Shown: positions 18,118 through 22,826 of the stretch, piece after piece
Layout: every line of letters begins with the position of its first letter
How positions within the stretch are numbered: the first letter of the stretch is position 1
Assembly (NCBI GenBank): GCA_012184525.1
Contig: WOFQ01000152.1
Span: 1-22,826, forward strand
Source of the DNA: Xenoacremonium recifei
Lineage: Eukaryota > Ascomycota > Sordariomycetes > Hypocreales > Nectriaceae
Reading direction: 5' to 3'
Length of the DNA: 22,826 nt
Notes under the pieces: generated by a model
Seen by the model: only the letters and a program-made list of their open reading frames with translations
Told to the model about the DNA's origin: nothing
The model's database searches: none
Translations under genes and position numbers: made by a program

Positions 18118-19041
18118 ATGGCTCCAACACCACCCTTTCCCTCCGAACATCAACTAACGCAGGAGCTGAATGGATCAGACCGATGCGTTCCGGGACACCC
18201 ACGCGTGCTCCTGCAGGATCGACGCAAGGTCCGGGACTTCCTAATCAGCGAACTTTGCTCGAGCGATTTGGAACAAATTGGCCAGAGACTTTGGTGGATG
18301 GCAAAACAGGACAGCGGAAGTATCTCACCTCTCTACAGGCAGTTGGTCAAAGGTCGCAACATCGTCGTAACAGAAGACCCGAAGCTCCACCTCGTATGGG
18401 ATCACGATCGTATCTTCATAAAGCCCTTGCCCCGATATATCACGTCGCACGCATTTTGGATGGACTACCTCTGCATAGAAGGCGATGACGAAGTTGAACA
18501 CATTCGACGAGCGGCCCTGGGCTATCTACGTACCTACTACCATCTCGTCAAGTACGAATCCGACTTGCGCGTCGCTCAAGATCGCACCCCAAGTCTCATC
18601 CCGTCATGCGTTACCTGGGAGCAGTTCTGTAATTTCACATCGAAGCTGGGAGACGTCGAGGACCGGGATGTATCCCCGCGCTACGCATATGGTGAGATCC
18701 GCCTGACACGGCTCAACTTGTATGCGCCGCTCTTGCTCGGCAAGTCGCACTTCCAACAAGTCCAGTACCAATATGGCACGTATTTTGCGCGGTTCTACGG
18801 TCCCATCCTTTTCGTGATCGCCATTGCATCGGTCATCCTGGGTGGCTTACAGGTCGTCATGTCAGTCGGAAACAATGGCTGGAAGGGACTGGCACTAGGG
18901 TTTAGCGTGGTGGCGATCGTGACATCCTGCATCGTGCTCCTCGGCCTAGGCTGCCTCTTGGTGTACAAAGTCGTCAAAGAATGGAACTTTGCGGTACGTG
19001 ACCGCCTCCGGTTGTTAGAGGAAAAGCGGGCGACGGAATGA
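18118..19041 (+). CDS. DUF6601-like membrane protein
   Basis: The single-exon frame gives 307 residues from ATG 18118. The open frame reaches back to 18019, but only through a GTG and a low-quality leader. Conserved-looking segments include LPRYITSHAFWMDYL (residues 105-119), ALGYLRTYYHLVKYESDL (133-150) and YGEIRLTRLNLYAPLL (191-206). Two membrane segments follow at about 228-250 and 258-285, then a charged C-terminal helix. This order, a soluble N-terminal part ending in two membrane helices, fits my memory of the fungal DUF6601 family. Its function is unknown. The gene is intact and more GC-rich than most of the window, and it looks like an ordinary conserved gene between the two incompatibility-type genes. 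Confidence 0.8.
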   Translation: MAPTPPFPSEHQLTQELNGSDRCVPGHPRVLLQDRRKVRDFLISELCSSDLEQIGQRLWWMAKQDSGSISPLYRQLVKGRNIVVTEDPKLHLVWDHDRIFIKPLPRYITSHAFWMDYLCIEGDDEVEHIRRAALGYLRTYYHLVKYESDLRVAQDRTPSLIPSCVTWEQFCNFTSKLGDVEDRDVSPRYAYGEIRLTRLNLYAPLLLGKSHFQQVQYQYGTYFARFYGPILFVIAIASVILGGLQVVMSVGNNGWKGLALGFSVVAIVTSCIVLLGLGCLLVYKVVKEWNFAVRDRLRLLEEKRATE

Positions 19042-19530
19042 TATCTGTTTAAGGAACCTTTATACAGTCAAGCCAACGAGCGGGAGGTAAAATACATTTT
19101 GAGTATCATTTGAGAACATACTTTTTTAGTATTTTGATCCACGGCAGCCGTGGATAAGAGCTAAGAAACTCGCGGATTCCTAGGCACGATACCGAATCTG
19201 GTGACGAAATACCATGTGACCCCTTAAAATCCCCCGAAGAATTAATACCTGGACGGAAAGCTCAGCATAAGCCATCATCTTAAGCGCGCGGTAGAGGAAA
19301 TGCATCACTTTCAGGAGAATTTCCAAAGATGGTAGGAACCTTCCTGCTTAGTTGATCATGAAGGCCTCGGCTAAAATAAAATCAGGTTATCAAGGTACAC
19401 GTTGTCGAAATCACGATGCTTATCTCGATCGAATCTATGCTAAAATTTAACGACAACGAGAGAAAACTACCAAAAAGAACAGTCAAAGGCTGTACTGTAC
19501 AGTATGTATACAAGTTACACGTCTCGTGGA
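19042..19530. other. Convergent intergenic region
   Basis: It lies between the 3' ends of the DUF6601-like gene (plus) and the ankyrin gene (minus), so it should hold both terminators. No gene is seen. The palindromic CTGTACTGTACAGTA occurs near 19490-19505. Confidence 0.55.
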
Positions 19531-21942
19531 CTACGTAACCATATCAGCTTTATCTGTCTCCAGGAGCAGGCCCACAACGGAAGAATGGCCCCGCTCAACA
19601 GCCCAAGACAACGGCGTCCATCCGTTCTTGTCTTGGATATGAACACTTGCCTTGCCTATGTCTAAAAGAAGCTTGACGATAGTGTGATGGCCCCCTTCGG
19701 CAGCCTGCGACAATGGCGTTCGACCCTCTTTGTCCTGTTTGTTCACGTTGATCTTGCCTGTCTCTAGTAACAACCTAACGGTCTCGCTAGCCCGTTCGCA
19801 ATCGAACCATTCTGTATCAGCGGCAGCCCACGACAGCGGTGTCCGACCATCCTTATCTGGCGTGTCTATACTAGCTTTACCAGTTTCTAAGAGTAGACCA
19901 ACGACAGGGTAGTTGCCATTCTCTGCAGCCCAAGATAGCGGTGTCCGACCATCTTTGTCTGGCGTGTCGACATTGGCTTTTCCTTTCTTCAAGAGTAACT
20001 TGACGACAGCGTCCCCATGTTGCAGAGTGGCGGTAGCCCATGAAAGCGGCGTCCGTCCATTTTTGTCTTGAGTATCGACACTGGCCTTGCTCTCTTTCAG
20101 GAGTAACCTTACAATAGAATCGTAGCCCCGCCCAGCAGCCCGCGATAACGGCGTCCGACCCTCATTATCTTGCAAATCCACGTTGGCCTTGCCTGTTCCT
20201 AAGAGGAGTCTTGCAGCCTCAGTGGCAGAGACATCATGCCACTTAATAGAGACAGCCCATGAGAGCGGCGTCCGTCCGTCTTTGTCGGGTGTATTGACAC
20301 TGGCTTTGCTCTCTTTGAGAAGCAACGTCATGGCGGTAATACGGCCATACTCGGAGGCCAAAGAAAGCGGTGTCCGCCCTTGCTTGTCTTGTATGTCGAT
20401 GCTCGCATTGCTCTCTTTGAGGAGCAATCCGACTATGGCAGCACTGTATAGTGTATTAGTGGCAGCCCATGACAGCGGCGTCCGACCATATATGTCTTGC
20501 AAGTCAAGGCTAGCTTTGCTTTCTTTCAGGAGTAGCCTGATCATGGTCTCCGTGCCTATTTTGGCAGCCCAAGACAGGGGCGTCAGTCCGCTCTTGTCCT
20601 GCTGATCCACGTCGACTTTGCCTGTTTGTAAGAACAAATGAATAATAGCGTTGTTGCGTGTGCCAGTAGCCCACGATAGCGGCGTCCGGCCATCCCTGTC
20701 TTCTAGATTGATATTGGCCTTGCTCTCCTTTAAAAGCAACATAATAATGGCATCACGGCCTTTCTCGGCAGCCCACGATAGCGGCGTCCGTCCATTCTTA
20801 TCTTGCTTGTTCACGTTAACCTTGCCTCGTTTAAGAAGCAGACTAACGTTGATGTCATCACCCTGTTCTGCAGCCCACGACAGTGGCGTCCGGCCATCTC
20901 CGTCTTGCTTATCCGCAACAGCCTTGCCAACCTCTAAAAGCAGGTAAATGATAACGGGGGGACCCTGTACATCGGTGTAGAGGGCCCGTTGCCCTGCAGC
21001 CCACGACAACGGCGTCCGGCCGTTCTTATCTGAGGTGTCGACACTGGCTTTGTTCTCCAAGAGAAGTATGATGACATCCTCACGGCCTTGTCTGTTAGCG
21101 GCAGCCCACGACAACGGCGTCCGACCAAGTCTGTCCTGCTTGTCGATCTCGACTTTGCCAGTCTCCAAGAGTATACTAATGATGCTTCTTCTGCCCCTTC
21201 CGGCTGCGAAAGATAGAGGCGTGCGTCCATTCTTATCTGGCTTGTCCATGTCGAACTTCCCTGATTCTATGAGCACGCTAACGATTGTGTGGCTGCCCCT
21301 CTCCGCAGCCCACGAAAATGGCGTCCGGCCATCCTTGTCTGGTGCGTCCATATCGGCTTTGCCAGTTTCAAGAAGCATACGAACGATGCTGTGGTTGGAA
21401 CCCGCGGCAGCCAAAGACAGCGGCGTGCGACTATTATTATCTGGCTTGTCCATGTCAGAGTTACCTGTTCCTAGGAGCATACCAACGATAGTATCACTGC
21501 CCCGCAAGACAGCCCACCATAATGGCGTCCGGCCATCCTTGTCTTGTAGGTTGGCATCAACGTTGTTCTCCTTCAAAAGCAGCCTGATAATGGCATCGTG
21601 GCCTTGCTCGGCAGCCCACGACAACGGCATTCGTCCGTTCTCGTCTTGAGTATCAACACTGGCCTTGCCTGTCTCTAGAAGCAGCCTGACAATAGTATCG
21701 TGGCCCTGCTCAGCAGCCAACGAAAGCGGCGTCCGGCCCTCCTTGTCTTGCAAGTCCACATCGACGTTTCCCGTTCCCAGGAGCGATCTGACAATTGCAT
21801 CATGGCCACCCTTAGCAGCTCGTGACAGTGGCGTCTGGCCATTCTCGTCGCGCGAACTAACAGTGGCCTTTTCTTGTTCCAGAAGCAACTTGACAACAGC
21901 CTCTCGGCCGGTTGAGGCTGCCTGTGAAAGCAATGTCTGGAA
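19531..21942 (-). repeat. Ankyrin repeat array, 102 bp period
   Basis: About 23 units of around 102 bp are visible also at DNA level. On the plus strand GCAGCCCACGACAGCGGCGTCCG and close variants (the first 20 bases are the shared part) recur throughout. The array occupies nearly three quarters of the visible coding sequence. Confidence 0.9.
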
Positions 21943-22826
21943 GTCTTCTGGGCTGCCCTTGACTCTGCTGGAGTAGAAGAGTGCACATGCTAGCTCATCC
22001 CCTCGGGTTGCCAGATAGGAGCTTAGCTGTTTCTGCTTTGAGAAATTGAAGTCTATCCCGAATTTGGATCTGTTCTGTCCCTTCAGATAAAGGTTGCACA
22101 TCTCATGAAAGACATTGTTGTGGTGCTGTTGCTCCATTTCAGCTCTTATGAATGCCTCTATAGCTTCATAGCTTCCCATAGCGAGGCTGGCGAATAAAGG
22201 CGGACCATAGCGCTCATCTCCTACATCGAGGTAGGACAGGATAGATGGATGGATCGCAATGAGATGTGACAGGTTTTTCTCCGCCAATATGTAGAGGAGA
22301 CTCGCCTTCTGAGTGTATCGTCGTGTTTGGAACTTCTCAAGCACATTGCTCAGCGTGATCCATCGTTCGAGCGGGAAGTCGTTGATGAAGGCTTGCTGAG
22401 CAATACTGCCGTACTGTGCCAAGTCGGCATGGTATAGGATATGACGTATAGCGTATTCCATCAAAGGAAACTTTTCGCCAACTAGCTTGCGGACACCAAC
22501 AACTTCCTTTGATGATGCTGAAGGAAGAGCCTTTCCGAATTCCAATGCGTCAGAAGTGTCAATCTTCATGTAGCTGGCACAGCAGTGCTTCAACCTGTCG
22601 TGACTTCGAGCTACAAAATTGTCGTTCAGATCCTGCCAGATTTCGCTAAGCCCGTTGTCCTTGAGGAGATAATCTCTCACTGACTCGTGGATGAACTGAA
22701 TAGTGGGGGCTTTAGATCTGGTCACCTCGGCAAGTCCCTTGGAGGAGTACAGTAAGGATCTTTGGATATCATCTCTGGAGATCTTCTCAGGGTCCCAGCT
22801 TGACAACTGATCGGGCTCGAGGCCAG
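19531..22826 (-). CDS. NLR-like (NACHT/STAND-type) ankyrin-repeat protein, C-terminal part
   Basis: The frame is open to the right edge, so the 5' end lies outside; stop codon at 19531-19533. The visible part is about 1,097 residues. Numbering from the codon at 22806, IQFIHESVRDYLL near residue 37 and FPLMEYAIRHILYHADL near 113 are typical of the winged-helix and linker region after a fungal NACHT domain. Residues about 289-1091 are about 23 ankyrin repeats of mostly 34 residues, with the pattern RTPLSWAAERG..TIVRLLLETGKA.VD.QDK.G. Six units carry insertions of 1-8 residues (near residues 562, 597, 775, 845, 918 and 988), just before the second helix. Such proteins are cytosolic receptors whose repeats bind a ligand while the unseen N-terminal domain triggers a response, often cell death. 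The NACHT and effector domains are inferred, not seen. Close similarity between units suggests ongoing recombination among repeats. Confidence 0.85.
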   Translation of the reverse strand, partial: GLEPDQLSSWDPEKISRDDIQRSLLYSSKGLAEVTRSKAPTIQFIHESVRDYLLKDNGLSEIWQDLNDNFVARSHDRLKHCCASYMKIDTSDALEFGKALPSASSKEVVGVRKLVGEKFPLMEYAIRHILYHADLAQYGSIAQQAFINDFPLERWITLSNVLEKFQTRRYTQKASLLYILAEKNLSHLIAIHPSILSYLDVGDERYGPPLFASLAMGSYEAIEAFIRAEMEQQHHNNVFHEMCNLYLKGQNRSKFGIDFNFSKQKQLSSYLATRGDELACALFYSSRVKGSPEDFQTLLSQAASTGREAVVKLLLEQEKATVSSRDENGQTPLSRAAKGGHDAIVRSLLGTGNVDVDLQDKEGRTPLSLAAEQGHDTIVRLLLETGKASVDTQDENGRMPLSWAAEQGHDAIIRLLLKENNVDANLQDKDGRTPLWWAVLRGSDTIVGMLLGTGNSDMDKPDNNSRTPLSLAAAGSNHSIVRMLLETGKADMDAPDKDGRTPFSWAAERGSHTIVSVLIESGKFDMDKPDKNGRTPLSFAAGRGRRSIISILLETGKVEIDKQDRLGRTPLSWAAANRQGREDVIILLLENKASVDTSDKNGRTPLSWAAGQRALYTDVQGPPVIIYLLLEVGKAVADKQDGDGRTPLSWAAEQGDDINVSLLLKRGKVNVNKQDKNGRTPLSWAAEKGRDAIIMLLLKESKANINLEDRDGRTPLSWATGTRNNAIIHLFLQTGKVDVDQQDKSGLTPLSWAAKIGTETMIRLLLKESKASLDLQDIYGRTPLSWAATNTLYSAAIVGLLLKESNASIDIQDKQGRTPLSLASEYGRITAMTLLLKESKASVNTPDKDGRTPLSWAVSIKWHDVSATEAARLLLGTGKANVDLQDNEGRTPLSRAAGRGYDSIVRLLLKESKASVDTQDKNGRTPLSWATATLQHGDAVVKLLLKKGKANVDTPDKDGRTPLSWAAENGNYPVVGLLLETGKASIDTPDKDGRTPLSWAAADTEWFDCERASETVRLLLETGKINVNKQDKEGRTPLSQAAEGGHHTIVKLLLDIGKASVHIQDKNGWTPLSWAVERGHSSVVGLLLETDKADMVT

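Noticed and set aside
19730..21976. Many plus-strand open frames with repeated SGVRPSLS-like peptides
   Set aside because: They are the reverse complement of the ankyrin repeats; the periodicity comes from the real gene.
1..22826. tRNA, rRNA or CRISPR loci
   Set aside because: I saw no tRNA-like B box with a fitting cloverleaf, no rRNA sequence and no spaced identical repeats; the repeats present are coding or minisatellites.

Overview
The window looks like an accessory region of a filamentous ascomycete (Pezizomycotina) genome. The support is short GT-AG introns of 50-60 bp with CTAAC/CTGAC-type branch sites, two HET-domain proteins, an STAND/NLR-type protein with ankyrin repeats, a CFEM protein and a DUF6601-type membrane protein. 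I cannot fix genus or species from the sequence alone.

Layout, left to right. 1-1507 has no convincing gene but holds three tandem repeats (9 bp, 29 bp and about 50 bp units) and one copy of a dispersed repeat. 1508-3268 (-) is a HET-domain gene with one in-frame TAA near its 3' end. 3718-4635 (+) is a Cys/His-rich hypothetical gene split by one in-frame TAG. 4990-5646 is decayed, coding-like sequence. 5647-7936 is gene-poor. 7937-8987 (-) is a broken nucleotidylyltransferase-like gene: one C is missing inside its HxGH motif and there is one in-frame TAG. 10193-11696 (+) is another decayed gene with several in-frame stops. 12304-13111 (-) is an intact two-exon CFEM-transmembrane gene. It shares a 116 bp divergent upstream region with a BTB/POZ gene at 13228-13938 (+). 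14890-15320 carries another gene relic. 15670-16848 (-) is a HET gene that I rebuilt as five exons. 18118-19041 (+) is an intact DUF6601-like membrane protein. 19531 to the right edge (-) is the C-terminal part of a NACHT-type NLR-like protein with about 23 ankyrin repeats.

Main discovery: the second HET gene does not end where its long open frame ends. Its HET domain is followed by four ~100 bp exon+intron units, with exons of exactly 45, 45, 45 and 44 bp, all phase 1. Each junction rebuilds a cysteine codon of a zinc-knuckle-like repeat. The product is a 321-residue HET protein with a C-terminal tandem zinc-knuckle array, and the array seems to have grown by tandem duplication of an exon with its intron.

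How the parts relate: two HET (cell-death) proteins and one NLR-like repeat protein within 21 kb fit an allorecognition or fungal immunity neighbourhood. Several neighbouring genes are broken mostly by single in-frame stops that C-to-T or G-to-A changes would explain. This fits a fast-evolving, possibly RIP-affected accessory region. Joint function of the HET genes and the NLR gene is inference only.
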